Source: Gymnothorax reevesii
Lineage: Eukaryota > Chordata > Actinopteri > Anguilliformes > Muraenidae
DNA: 64,000 nt
NCBI GenBank assembly: GCA_029721435.1
Contig: CM056576.1
Span: forward strand, 61,647,876-61,711,875
Reading direction: 5' to 3'
Below are positions 52,784 to 64,000 of this stretch, in pieces. The position numbers were made by a program, and so were the translations under genes. Numbering within the stretch: the first letter of the stretch is position 1; every line of letters starts with the position of its first letter. The notes below the pieces were generated by a model. That model made no database searches, had not been told where the DNA came from, and saw only the letters and a list, made by a program, of their open reading frames with translations.

Positions 52784-52995
52784 CCTAATTCAATCATGAA
52801 CTCATTGGGAGGCATAGCTAAATCATCTCGGTTTTGAAGATAGAATTTTTAAAGCCTCAATGCCCCCATCATGTGGAATATTTGTGTAAAGACTGGAAAT
52901 GTCGAAGGTCACTAACAGAACGTCATCCGGTAAGTCGGTTAATAAAATCAGTGGAGTCTTTTATATATGCTGGCAGTGTCTGACATTTCCAACGA
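52784..52995 (-). pseudogene. PLE reverse transcriptase, N-terminal piece
   Basis: It decodes [13 protein letters not shown], then after a one-base shift [20 protein letters not shown] and [11 protein letters not shown], the first catalytic Asp block (TFDxxSLYTNIP) of Penelope-like RT. Upstream sequence is lost. Confidence 0.85.
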
Positions 52996-55900
52996 GCCCT
53001 CAATGACCATAATTGCATGAACCTAGCTTGAGATGGAGCCTTGCGTTCCCAGTGCATGAAATTCAGAGTCCATGCACCACTATGCACATGTCCTTATTGA
53101 ATGCAACAAAATAAACGTTATACTGATTTTTTTTTTTTTTGGTATTTTGAGTTTTATTATCCAATGGACATTCAAAAGTTATTTTCTATGTTGTCTTACG
53201 AGAGAGTCCATGCAGAGTTACGCGCTATTACTGAGAGAACACTGAAATACAAGTACTGAATCAAGTTGCATGATGTGTTTTGGTAACTCACTCTTGAAAT
53301 TTTAAATATGGCAGGGTGGAGACTATGCAGTTAGGTAAGGCGTTGCGTTCACATGCAGGAGGTCTGAAGTTCAAATCTTGTTTCAGGCAGAGGGTTTTTT
53401 TTTGCGGCAGTGGCGTGGTTCTTGTATAAATAATTGCTGGATGTTTGTTGCTTGTACTTTTTACAATTTTTACCTTATCTTTGCATTAACATTTTTCAGC
53501 CTGCAACTAAATAATTTAAAAAGGATAAAACTAAAATTGTTACGCGCAAATGAGATCTTTCAATTATGCTGTTTCATCATCATTTACTCTGACTCAGTGA
53601 CACATATACAGATTTTTATACCATGAATAAAATCCCCAAGGTGTTATTATGATAAGATTATTCATATGGCTTAAGTAGTTGCGGAGATATACTCATTTTA
53701 TTTTGATTTTGGGCATGTCATTTTCGAACCAGAGGCTCAGGGCTTAAGAGGTTAATTATGTTCCAGGTTATTTTACAGCAAATCTAAAATTTGGCCAGTC
53801 TATCTGGCATTTTTCTTAGTCTTTTACAGCTGTCCACAAATTGCCGAGTAAATCTGCTGGTACCGATTGGATAGATCTTACTTGAAGACAGGCACACAAG
53901 AACGGACACAATGATGCAAAGAAAATAACCACCTCTGCTGACTGATAAATTAAATAGACAAAAAAAATCACAAATGCCGTAGCCTCATGTCTATTTTTTT
54001 AACATTTATTTGTTATTTTAGGTTTTCAGTATAATTGCCTCGCATACAGAAATGGTTTTGCACATGTGGTCTTAGTTTTACTGGAACTGGCATAGTATAC
54101 TATTGCAGCTCCTTGCCAACACTGCCATGACGTCTGGATTCTTCTCCCCAGCCATGTGATCCTGCACATAGTATATTCTGTAATTAGAGCTTCTCTTCAT
54201 TTTAATTCGAGTGACTGCACAAGAACACTTACAACAGCCTGGAAATAAGCTATGCAATGTCACTCATCCCCACACTGATGAGAAAGGCACTAATGCATTT
54301 CCTTGACAGTGGCCTCTCTCCAAAATTACCTCAGCTTATTGGCTTCACTTAATACCATTAATCGACCAAGAGCTAATCTTCGAGGAATTGTGCTGATGTG
54401 GAAGGAGAATTCCTCAAATCGCTTTCTAGGCATGGAGCATTTCATCACGAAAATGTTGTCCAGCAACATCCGGGGTTTCAGCTTTCAATACCAACTGCGG
54501 ATATTGAGAGTTATACCTCAGTGAATAGTGGGAAGTATATTGCCAGTCAAAAAAACACTGACTTTGTTTTTTCATGCATTCTTCCTACAACAAATACAAT
54601 GTCTAATTGATGCAAGTCAGAAAAAAATAAACAACCCCAACCTGGAAAAAATTAGGAAGGTAAGGGAAATTAACATAATGAAGGAAAGCACCGATTTCTG
54701 AATTGACTTGCATGTCAGGGTCTGAAAACAGGTGTTCATTATATACTTGGATTTTTAAAATTATTTTATTATTTTTCTTGATGTATTCATTGTTTTTCCT
54801 TAGTTATCAATTTTATTAGCTCTCTTGCTTTCTCCTGTTTTCTGCCACATTCTTTCATAGCTCTCACACTCACTCACTCGCCCTCCTGGTTTAGTTGAGT
54901 AATGACCCACTCTTCATTCCCTCATCGAAAGATTGACCCCCTGCCACGCTATTCTCTACACTCTCACTTGTTATCACTTCCCACTAGCCCCTGTTTCTCC
55001 ATTTATATATCGTTCGTTTAATTCTTTCTTTTCATTTTTGTTGCCAGTTACTCTATCACGACCCTCTGATGAATCCCTAGTGTGTCTCTTTGCAATTTAG
55101 CAGCTGACATGTCTTCAGTTAGTTCAGTTAATTCTATCCTGCCCTGAAAAAAATGTTTTGTTGAATGAACGTCATTTTTTTAAGGTAAGTGGTTGCACAA
55201 AATATTTTTATCTGAAGCTAGATATTTTTATTATGTTGACTATGTTGAAATTACTTATATTTTTTAAGTGGAGTTAAATAACGCACGTATTTCTATTAAA
55301 ATATGCTTAATTGATATATGGAACATTTACAAGGGGTCAAAATCACTTTTTTCAGTGTGTTTTTCAACTCTAGTTTTCAAGAAAAAACTTCCAATCCTAA
55401 TCAGGGTCCAGGAGTCAGCAATTCCATGTTGAGAAACTCCCGGAAGCCACCAGCCTGTGACTGCAGCCCAAGCATGACATCTCTGCTGAACTGTCTCAAA
55501 TTCCCTCAGGTTTAATCCCCTCCTGTTCTCCCAGGTTTTGTCCCCGTCATTTATTTAAATACATTACCAAATTAATTGCACAGATGACTCCGCACTCACA
55601 TCTGATTCCTGGTCTTGATCATAACCTTTTCCTTACGAGCAGTCTGTTCTTCCACAAGATTCTTGGACACGATTGTTTTGTCCCATGGCTTTTCAATTTT
55701 GCCTTTTTCCGAGTGTCTGTTAAATTTACTGGTAACAATTCCTTGTTGGCTTTTTGGATTGTGATTTTGGACTTCCCATGATTTTGGAGTACCTCTCATT
55801 TTGCTGTTGATCTATGGACTGCGTTACCTTTACAATTTTGAATTTCCCATTCTCAGCTGTTGTAACACTTTTTCTGTGCACTGAGTTGAGTGCACTGAAA

Positions 55901-56248
55901 AACCCAGAAATGTGGAACTGGATTCAGGTGCAAAGATGATACAGGAATTTTTATTAAGCCTTGTTTGCAGTACAGCAAAGGCAGGCAAGGTGGACTACAA
56001 ACAGAACAGGTATCTAGGTTCCTATTATATATATTATAACTCAGAGTAGTAGCGCTGAAGTATTATAAACAAAGTAGGAAGAGAGGTTCTTTTAAGCTTC
56101 TAGTAATGCGCTGGACACGTTACGGTAACAGCATTAAAGTAGAGGTTTTATATTTACATGCAAATACACGGATACTAAGTCTATAAAGACTAGAGCTTAA
56201 TAACAGACTTACGAGCCTTTGCACGAAGTGTGAGGCTCGTGTTTACAA
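52996..56248. other. unassigned DNA
   Basis: No coding frame with family resemblance. A degenerate tRNA-like stretch lies at 53311-53400. The remainder is AT-rich single-copy-looking sequence. Confidence 0.4.
53311..53402 (+). repeat. degenerate tRNA-like (SINE head?) sequence
   Basis: ATGCAGTTAGGTAAGGC resembles box A and GAAGTTCAAATCTTG resembles box B about 45 bp later, followed by a T-run like a Pol III terminator. The anticodon stem does not pair well, so this is not a functional tRNA. Confidence 0.3.
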
Positions 56249-56395
56249 ACCCCAATTCCAATGAAGTTGAGATATTGTGTGAAACGTGAATAAAATCAAT
56301 ACAATGATTTGCAAATCCTTTTCAACCTATATTCAATTAAGTACACTACAAAGACGAGATATTCTTTATTTTTTTATTTATTTTTAAATTTGGCA
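56249..56395 (+). repeat. detached terminus of the 15605-17203 Tc1-like family
   Basis: AACCCCAATTCCAATGAAGT followed by TACAATGATTTGCAAATCC and CCTATATTCAATTAAGT matches the left end of the copy at 15605. No transposase follows. Confidence 0.75.
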
Positions 56396-57076
56396 CCTCC
56401 AGTCTCACCCAATCTGGAATGCACAATTGGGGAACTATGTACAAGGCTTGCTTGTATGAGTCCCCCTGTTGCCAATTCAGGAGAGAAGGATCGTTCACAG
56501 CTCTCCTCCAAAGCAAGAGCCCATCAACTACTGCTTCTTTACACTCATTAGTTGAATCCTTGCAAGTTCAGAACCAGGGCGGAGGATACCTCGAACATGA
56601 ACGAGCTTAAAATCTTCCTGACGCGCGTCCAGCTGGCCAACAGGAGGCGCTTGAGCAACAAACAAAGCAACCTTTTTATTTTTTTAACATTTCCCTTCCC
56701 GGCAGTCCCTTCCCAATTTGCATCCCTGTAGCACATTAGCCAATTGTGCGCTAGCCTGAAAAAGCTGCCGACCACTGCTGGTCGGTACGATCGGGGCTCA
56801 AACCAGCTCCATGATAGTCCCCTCTGGGGGACAAGATATTTGATGTTCAAACTATATTCACTGCATATTCACTGTAGCAGCTTTGATGAACAAGCTAAAC
56901 TGTGTTTGAAAGGTAAGGCAACACTGTCATGGTCATGTTTATGTTCATGTTTATGTTCAAGATCAGTGTTCATGATTTTATCTTTTATTTATTCTTGTTG
57001 GTTATTGTAATTCTCAGGTTTTTAGGTCATTCCATTTCTCAGTTCCATTGCACTTGTCTCCCCTGTCTTGTGATCT
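56396..57076. other. unassigned DNA
   Basis: Nothing recognisable. Confidence 0.4.
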
Positions 57077-57473
57077 ACAGGGTGTATCAGAAGAAATGAT
57101 ACTCATCATCATAAAATTAACATTGATAATAGTTCTGTAAATGTGGGCGTAAACCTTGGTAGAGGGGGTCATTCTGCTTCATTTAATTATTTCATAATCA
57201 CATCATGTCTTGTCAGTTTCTTCCTTTCATCACATAGCCAATGATCACAAATGCGTTATGTTACAGGCAATTGAATTCATGGACATAAAATCGGTGAGCA
57301 CCTGTGCATTGGCCCCACTTTTTGCTTTGTAACTGTGTGGTGTAAAATGGTCAGACCACAGCCCAGTAGAGGTTTTTTCTAGAAATGGAATACCTCCAAA
57401 TGAAAAGTGTTCGCACTGTCCTTCAGCGGTTCCAACATTAATTTCCAAATGTAAGGTTTCCGAGTCGTCTCAC

Positions 57474-59257
57474 TAGGCCTGTCGCGATAATCAATAAATC
57501 AATTAATCTATCGATAACAAAAAATAAGGTCAATACGTTTTCTGAGGTCAATAATTTTCATTTATCAAAGACACTGGATGTCAAGAGAGTCAACTCCAGT
57601 GCACTGATCTTCACTGATTACTCGCGGTTCCTTACTCCTCCGTGGAGCGCCGTCTTGTCAATCACTCACTCTTTGTCTCAGGGATGATATTTTTCCGCTA
57701 ATTCGCGAAATTCCGCTTTGCTATCTTTAAAATTTAAAAAAATAAATAAAACCCTGATTTTTCAGTCATGAAAATCCGATTTCATATCTACAGCATTCCG
57801 ACTTTTAGTATTTCCGTCACTGAATTGATCTTATGCATGATGCATTCTACAGAACTTCCGTTTTCAAATTAGCCGCTAAGGCACACCGGTCAAACTTCAT
57901 GCTTTGTGGGCAGGGGCTGCGGCGGCAAGTTTCAACACTGCCGAAAAGAAACGACTTAGATATTGCGGATATTCGAGACGACAGATAGCTTGTAATATAG
58001 TAATAGTAATTAGTAGTCCGTATACCTGTATTTTGCGTAGCCCATTCGGCTAGTGGAGCGAGGATGAAGCAGTCTTGTAGCCTAAGTTTCAGCGGCCTGA
58101 GTGGTTGACGGCTGAACACTGCTGCGTCCCTTTATGTAACGCTGGTAAGTTGCGTGGTTGGTTCAGTTTCCCTTACCAACAAACCTGATGGACCTTTATT
58201 TTCCTACCACACTTTCGCACACTTTAATATGAAGCATTATCACCCTAGATTTTGACTTCGGTGATGCTGAATTAATTGGTTTCTGTGGCCAGCATACGCA
58301 CGGGTTATCAGTGCTAACGCAGCTGGGCGTCTAGCTCCAAAGCTAAATCATGGTCATTTCATCAGCTGCCCAGCTAATGCATGACGTTTAGCAATATTAG
58401 CGAACGATACCACTAACTTTTCTATCGCGTCGTAAAGGTAAAAGTTAGTGGTATCGTTCGCTAAAATTAAAGGTGCTTCAGCCCTTCCTCGTAGTTTCAC
58501 TTTTGTTTTTTCATGTAAATGGAGCGTCACAGGACACTGAATATAGCCGAATGTGGCTAGTTAGTGACACTGTTTTCCGTTGTCGTTTGGCTTATTCACT
58601 AGGTTAATTTGTAATGCGTAATATGTAATGCATATTTCCAGGAGTTCCATCAAGATTGTGTTTTTAGTCAATAATTGGAAGTTGAAAATGCTCACAGAAG
58701 TCAGAGATGGTTTCTACAGATGATTGGATAAAGAAAAAAGATTAGTTGTGTGTATCTATAGTGATTACGTTCTTATTTTTCATTTTTGCTATTACACAGC
58801 ACATTCAGGGTAGTCCAAATTCATAAAATCCCATGAGCATGTGATTGTGATATGATTTTGGAGTTGAATGTGAAGTCAATGATTTTATTGATATATTGGC
58901 TATATTCAATGAATGTCATTTGACTTTTATCTGAGTGCAATAGTGGCAGATTAAATTCTTTACAATTTTGACTTGACTTAGAAATGAAAGATTGCATATG
59001 TTTGTTGGCTTGAATATACATTAGATAATGATTCTGTTTTTTTATTTTATTTTATTTTATTCAATTCTTAGTACACTTAGGGCACTAAAAATCACTAAAA
59101 CTTAGGAGCTCATTGATCTTTAAAAAGGGTTAATTTGCATTTTTATGCAATATCATTATATTTGAAAAATGGTACCGAAACGACAATATTATCATTTATC
59201 GCAATAAACTTTGGGGCTACTTATCGCCCAGCAAAATTTGTTATCGTGACAGGCCTA
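57474..59257. mobile_element. non-autonomous hAT element nested in the mariner-like element
   Basis: Duplication CGTCTCAC / CATCTCAC (57466-57473, 59258-59265), differing at one CpG. Ends TAGGCCTGTCGCGATAATC and TTATCGTGACAGGCCTA are inverted. An inverted pair around AAAGTTAGTGGTATCGTTCG lies near 58402-58465. No transposase recognised. Confidence 0.82.
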
Positions 59258-59291
59258 CATCTCACTAATGTCAACAAGTACCATGCCTCTT

Positions 59292-59424
59292 GCAGCAGCC
59301 ACAATCTCAACAAAGGGAGCTCAGGCCGACGCAAGACCCAACATACACCAGTCGACATCGAAGCAGTCAGGACCCTCCTTGAAGACCAACATGCTGAAAG
59401 ACATGATGTGATTATGGAATGATT
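59292..59424 (+). pseudogene. mariner-like transposase helix-turn-helix fragment
   Basis: A short frame reads NLNKGSSGRRKTQHTPVDIE followed by AVRTLLEDQHA, resembling the region between the two HTH motifs of mariner transposases (the LNKGxxGR hinge and xTPxxIxxVRxxL). No catalytic core follows, and the fragment ends in a stop at 59424. Its location inside mariner-like TIRs supports the call. Confidence 0.5.
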
Positions 59425-60089
59425 AAATGACATACCCACTGAATGATGCTTGTTAGCTTGATTCACTTGTTCACGGCCACTTCAATTGCATGCGTTAACC
59501 CTTTGGTTACGATCCACTCATAAAAGAGATCATTTTGTACCAAGGTTTGGGGGTGAAAGGGTTAATTATTCAAAAAACCGCCTTGGCATACTGGTAAAAC
59601 CCTGTCTAAACTTTTAGTTTAATGTGACAAATCCAATTTTAACCCTTGCATTCCCGTTCGCAAAAGACAGGAATTTTGCTAAATTCAAAGAGTCCGTGCT
59701 CGCTGGAGCATGAAGCATAAACCAAGATACTGATATCATTCAAAGCAGAATGACCCCCTCTACCAAGGTTTACGCCCACATTTACAGGACTATTATCTAT
59801 GTTAATTTTATGATGATTTCTCTGAGAGTATCATTTCTTCTGATACACCCTGTAGTTGGTTCAGTCCGTCTTCCCAGTCTGTGTGCTAACATGCGTTGGG
59901 TGATTTAAATTATTTCTGGTGTTCAATATATTCCTTCGATTCTCATTTACTAACTTTGCCTTACTGTTCTGTTTTCTAATAAAACTAACATTTGTATTTT
60001 GTATCATAGTCTACAAACACAACTAATCCATGTATATAGATTACTAACTTACTAACAAGCACTCTATACAAATTCCCTCTCAGCAATCG

Positions 60090-60830
60090 CCCTGTTATAG
60101 TCTCCGCCTCTTGCTCAGCTTTACCTGTCTCCCCCTGCATTTCTGCGAGATCTCTCGTACGTGCTTAATTACTTTCCTGCACTTGTTATCTGTGCACTTA
60201 GAACTCCCTGACCGGAGCTGTTTAAATGTCATAGGCTGTCTGTGTGATTCCCGTCCTTGTCTTGGCTTTCGCCAATTTTCCTGGTTAGGGTTTCCCTCAT
60301 GTGATTCTCCCATTTTAATTAGTCTGATCCAGCTCACCTGTTCCCTGCGTAGCACGTGACTTCCCCCCCATCTATTTAAAGAGTCCTCACTGCATTTCTG
60401 ACTTTTTCAGAACGTCGATCAATATTTCTTTGTGCAGAGCGCCGTGTATGCCATAGAGTATTGTTTTTCTTCTACTGGTTTGTCTGACTTTGATTCTTGC
60501 CATTGCCCTTCTTGTATTGTTTTGTCTTTTTGGATTTTGACCCATTTTTGTATGACCACGATTTCTGAGTTTAGATGCCCTGTGTATGACCCTTGGCCTT
60601 GTACATCAACTACGACTTTTTGTCTACCATCTATGTAGCTTTGCTCATCTGTTTTTCTGGTTCTGACCCCTGCCTGTCTAGTCGGCACTGTTTTTGGATT
60701 TCGAATTGTGGCTTGGCAATTCTTGTGTTTTTTGGCTTTAACTCGGACTTCATTAAAGGCATACGTTTTTTGGATTTCCATCTCTTTCGTGTGGTTCCTG
60801 AACGTTACGTCACCAACACAAAGTATATTG
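60090..60830 (+). repeat. possible solo LTR
   Basis: A TATTTAAA box at 60373 and ATTAAA at 60752-60757 are about 380 bp apart, and the pyrimidine-rich TTTTGGATTT / CTGCCTGTCTAG composition recalls fish gypsy LTRs. No duplication was found and no internal region is attached, so this remains tentative. Confidence 0.33.
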
Positions 60831-60839
60831 AACAAGTTG

Positions 60840-62010
60840 CCTAAAGCAATATAAGTTGATGATCATAATAACTACACAGCAAAAATTGGATTGTAAAAAT
60901 TTCTGGGTTAAACCTTTTAGAGTTGATTTTCACTCTCTAAGTGTAATTTTAACACGTTCAGATTTAAATGGTGTTCAGTGTAGGGGTTATTGCAGCCCAA
61001 GCCAATTAACCCTGCATAGCTGTAATTGAATTCCACCCATTAACTTAAACTTTTTGGCTGGGGATAAGGGAGACAAGCTGGTGCCATTTTCCTTCTCAGC
61101 TGGTTTACTTTTGATGGAGAGGAGAATACTGCACAGACGGTAAGCACAATTCCAACTTACTGAAACAATGATAAATCGAGATATGAGACATGTTGTGTAA
61201 AATGAAATGTCTACGGAGAATATGTACTTTGCTAAGCATAACGTTAATCTTTTTTTTTTTGCTGGGACACAACGGCAAATATGTTGAGAAGATTGTTAAC
61301 GTTACCTAACCACCGATGCGGTCTGGTGTTTCGTACCCACATCAACGGCATTTTAAAATGAAAATTTTTCCAAGGTGAAGATTTTTCAAAACTCAGTTTT
61401 TCCGGTTTGTTAATGCTACTGTTAACGTAAAGCTGCCCACATGATCATCTCAACTTGTATGCAAGGCCAGCCACTGATTTGTTTCATCACATTACTGTTA
61501 GGTTTAATTGCATGTTTATAAGGCAACCTTGCTTCTCTTAACGCTAATACCTAACGTGACACCACCATGTAGAAGCGAATAAATATTGCGCCCAATATTT
61601 ATAATCCACCTCCATGCAAGTTCAAAGGACGCCGCTCTGAATATATATGCCTGCGTGTGTGACACTGCTAGCTGTTTTCATACATGAATTCCTGTGTGGG
61701 AAATCACGTCTGGACTTGCCCCTCACTGTTAGCACTATTGTTGAACTGGAGACAGACCGTCGGGGTCGCGTCATATTTGCAGTAATTGCTCCATATGGAT
61801 AAACTTAGACAAGGAGGCCCCTTCGATCGGATGACACCGCAATCACGTAGCCAGGTAGTGACCAATGCATTTACTACTGCTTACAGTGTTTGACGTGACC
61901 GATACTGGCCTGGCATGTTTGAGCGTTACAATCGTTTTTGCTTAAATTGCTTAACTTTAATTTTCCTGTTAAATGCTGATTACTTTGTCAACATTTCTTG
62001 CATGTCTCAG
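60840..62010. other. upstream region of the split gene, unassigned
   Basis: Contains a segment with GTGTAATTTTAACACG and GTGTTCAGTGTAG that may be the end of a fish TIR repeat (60860-61000), and CACAGACGGTAAGCAC near 61130, a plausible untranslated first exon with donor. Confidence 0.35.
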
Positions 62011-62014
62011 TAAA

Positions 62015-62853
62015 ATGCTGGTCTGGGTGAAGTACAACCAACCGCAGAAATATGTGAAGTTGGATGAGGTTGCAGGATGGTTTGACTTTCTGCAGTTTCA
62101 TGAAGACAGGTTTGTTTTATTTTACTTTATCTTGGCATTGGAAGAAGGTTTATGGACCCATATTAAAAACCCCATTCTGCAAGCTCCATAATGTAGACTG
62201 ATTGTCATTACATTAGACTTTTTAATAAATGGATATCTAATGCTAAACATTTTCAGATCTGCAATGTGTGCCCCACAGTGTAAAGCATAACATTCACCCA
62301 AATAGTCAAAAAAAAAAAACTTCAACTTAAAAATTTGGACTTAAAAGGGAATTGATTTATCCAAGTCTGTGGTAGATACATTTATTAAATGTGAAATCAA
62401 TTGTTGTGAGGCAAGAAACTGCTGGCTTTAAAAGCACATTCAATTTTATCTTATTATCTTTTCCAGTCATCCAGTCATTTTGCCTGCCACCTGATGCAAA
62501 AGTTGTATACAAGGATGCAGCAGGGACAGAAGTTGATGCAGAAATATTCAGTGACCTTGTTGGCAATGTGGTGCTGACCTTTTTCTCAAATGACGGTGAG
62601 AAATATAAAGGCAGATATTATCGAGCTCTATACCCTTCCTTCAGAATAAAAATATCAAATTACTTATTTTTTCTTTTAGAATTTTCTGATCGCTCCTTGT
62701 CTTCTGCGTGAATTTTCTGACTCAAGTTTCAGCTCAAGTGCATCAACTGTAAACTTTGATGAGGTCCCCAGCAAGAAACGTAGAATTGAGGATACACCTG
62801 ATGCAGCCTCTGCTAAAAAGGTTGTGATAAAGCAATTCTCAGAGGTTTCTTAA
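62015..62853 (+). pseudogene. split gene with PB1-like N-terminal domain and basic signal, probably decayed
   Basis: Three exon-like blocks. Exon 1 (62015-62109) starts MLVWVKYNQPQKYVKLDEV and ends at donor AG|GTTTG. Exon 2 (about 62467-62595) reads VIQSFCLPPDAKVVYKDAAG and TEVDAEIFSDLVGNVVLTFF, with acceptor TTTTCCAG and donor CG|GTGAG. Exon 3 (62680-62853) reads EFSDSSFSSSASTVNFDEVP, KKRRIEDTP and ends at TAA. Blocks 1 and 2 resemble the PB1/ubiquitin-like domain of a multicopy fish gene type whose function I do not know; KKRR may be a nuclear signal. The exon 1/2 phase is off by one, and exon 3 begins with a partial duplication (EFSDRSLSSA then a stop). Confidence 0.5.
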
Positions 62854-62864
62854 GACTGGCATTT

Positions 62865-64000
62865 TTGGCTCTGTGGGCTCTATCTTTCACACTGCCCTGC
62901 CCGTTGCCACTACGTGCTACCTGTGAATTACACATTTATCAGCTTCCACTATCCCTAAACGGTACCTTGCAGCCACACTACCCGCTATACATTATGCCGA
63001 CTCCTTTATTTGCGCCTGGAGGTGTGCCCGTGGTCTTGTTTATGCGCCTTCCCTACAATTGCTACCTTGACCACACATGTTAGGGAAAACGTATAGCGGG
63101 TCCTCAAACCACCCGCTACCCATTTGGGCTTTTACAAGAGCGCGCCCAGGCGGCTTCAATGCACGTCCACTTGGACACATGTGGACGTACACATGCAGCT
63201 CCACCTCCCGAATTAACTCGCCTATAAAAAACCACCTTGCTTTAGCCTCAGTTCGAGCTTTTACTGAGACTTGGCTAAATGAAAATGACAGTAATGACAC
63301 CCTATAAATAGACGGCTTTGGCTCTCCCAAAAGGCTTGACAGAGACTCCGCACTCACTGGAAAACATCATGGAGGGGGGGTCTGCAGTTATGTCAACCCA
63401 CTCTGGTGCTTGTCTGTTGTAGTCAGGGAAGAGTTGTGTGATTCCGATATTGAAATGCTGGCTATTTCTCTACGCCCATTTTACCTTCCACGGGAATTCC
63501 CACAAATTTTTATTATCTTGGTTTACATCCATCCTAAAGCAAAAGCTTCCACTGCTACTGAATATGTCAAGAACACTTCGAACAGGTTAGAATTAGTCTC
63601 TCCAGAAGCTCCCAAATTCATGATGGGTGACCTTAATGTCACCCATAATACCTTTGTCACTTGACAAATCCCTCAAAGGGTTTGATCAGTATATTGACTG
63701 TTCCACACGATTCGGAAAGACACTAGATAAATGCTTTGGCTCTATTCCTAAAGCATTCAGAGCCATTCCCCTCCCTCCCCTAGGCTCTGCTGACCATACC
63801 AGCATTTTGCTTGCACCAGCTTATCTACTTGTAAGTTAAAAGGGCAGATAAAACAATTAAGAACATCAAAGAATGGACTCCAGACAGCATTGACAGGCTA
63901 CAGGGCTGTTTTGAATCAACCGACTGGGACTGTTTAGTGTCCTCTAACAACATTGATGAGCAGGTAGACACAGTGACTGATTATATCTCTTTTAGTGTGG
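62865..64000 (+). mobile_element. L2-like LINE, 5' part, continues beyond right edge
   Basis: Endonuclease coding sequence and preceding leader-like sequence on the plus strand. It starts right after the split gene's stop, and the window ends before RT. Confidence 0.75.
63205..64000 (+). pseudogene. L2-like LINE ORF2: apurinic-type endonuclease
   Basis: It decodes LALASVRAFTETWLNENDSN (catalytic Glu in TETW), a TAA, a shifted RGGGVC-type block around 63370, then CLSVVVREELCDSDIEMLAI, SLRPFYLPREFPQIFIILVY, IHPKAKASTATEYV and APKFMMGDLNVTHN (catalytic Asp/Asn). After another shift come CSTRFGKTLDKCFGS, AFRAIPLPPLGSADHTSILL (final catalytic Asp-His) and a linker. The PREFP…YIHP block is typical of fish L2-group LINEs. 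At least two stops and two frameshifts make the copy inactive. Confidence 0.85.

Larger units (their letters stand above)
27436..52995 (-). mobile_element. Penelope-like element (PLE), one copy split into four pieces
   Basis: Minus-strand PLE coding pieces at 52784-52995, 50576-51039, 48790-48963 and 27436-28032 join in this order into one protein, each gap being an insertion with its own target duplication (CCTAATTC-type, CAAATTCG-type and GGTG). The 5' part is missing right of about 52995. PLEs are retroelements whose RT is related to telomerase RT and whose endonuclease is GIY-YIG. Everything between the pieces belongs to younger insertions. Confidence 0.8.
57078..59852. mobile_element. 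mariner-like element with ~105-bp TIRs, containing a hAT element
   Basis: CAGGGTGTATCAGAAGAAAT at the left and ATTTCTTCTGATACACCCTG at the right, flanked by TA (57076-57077, 59853-59854). The inverted similarity extends inward about 105 bp through ACCTTGGTAGAGGGGGTCAT. Only about 0.95 kb belongs to the element; the rest is the nested hAT. Confidence 0.85.

Noticed and set aside
53325..53400. Functional tRNA gene
   Set aside because: The anticodon stem and acceptor stem do not pair acceptably.
54303..54610. Frames near 54.4 kb considered as an exon of a host gene
   Set aside because: No motif, no consistent splice sites and stops in neighbouring frames; insufficient support.

Overview
The window is vertebrate, intron-style genomic DNA made almost entirely of transposable elements (TEs) at different stages of decay. 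It most likely comes from a ray-finned (teleost-type) fish. That inference rests on the mixture of elements: several Tc1-like families, hAT copies with 8-bp target duplications, a P-like element with a THAP exon, a TTAA-flanked piggyBac-like element, a CR1-like LINE, an L2-like LINE, a Penelope-like element, Gmr1-like LTR retrotransposons, and a tRNA-headed SINE ending in GGAT repeats. No rRNA, no convincing functional tRNA, no CRISPR and no operon structure is present. I found no intact host gene. The best candidate for a non-mobile coding sequence is a small split gene at 62.0-62.85 kb.

Layout. 1-9.9 kb: a Tc1-like element running off the left edge, a Ty3/gypsy gag-pol remnant cut by a P-like/THAP element, a Tc1-like copy split by a SINE, a piggyBac-like MITE, another Tc1-like copy and a detached Tc1-like terminus. 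9.9-15.6 kb: mostly unassigned, with microsatellites and a minus-strand transcript-like segment that carries a TATA-like box, degenerate tandem repeats and an AATAAA signal. 15.6-20.3 kb: a Tc1-like element sitting in the reverse transcriptase of a minus-strand CR1-like LINE whose ORF1 carries SGNH-esterase motifs. 20.3-27.4 kb: unassigned DNA, a GC-rich TIR element containing a Harbinger-like element, a Tc1-like remnant and a hairpin.

27.4-53.0 kb is one nested structure that can be dated by its target-site duplications. The host unit is a Penelope-like element (minus strand), now in four pieces. It was split by (a) a Gmr1-like LTR retrotransposon on the minus strand (28033-48789, duplication GGTG), (b) a 1.6-kb TIR element (48964-50575) and (c) a hAT-like element (51040-52783). 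Inside Gmr1-like copy 1 lie a three-level hAT nest (30139-33404), a second Gmr1-like copy in the opposite orientation (35800-44469, duplication ATAC), a minisatellite element of 169-bp units (45187-47675) containing an L2-like LINE end, and a small hAT MITE in the 5' LTR. Copy 2 itself contains a hAT element with a nearly complete transposase (39837-42516).

The most informative biology is the pol domain order of both Gmr1-like copies: gag - protease - integrase - reverse transcriptase - RNase H. This is the Ty1/copia arrangement, carried by proteins of Ty3/gypsy type. 53.0-64.0 kb: unassigned DNA, a mariner-like element containing a hAT element, a possible solo LTR, the split gene with a PB1-like domain, and an L2-like LINE endonuclease that leaves the window at the right edge.
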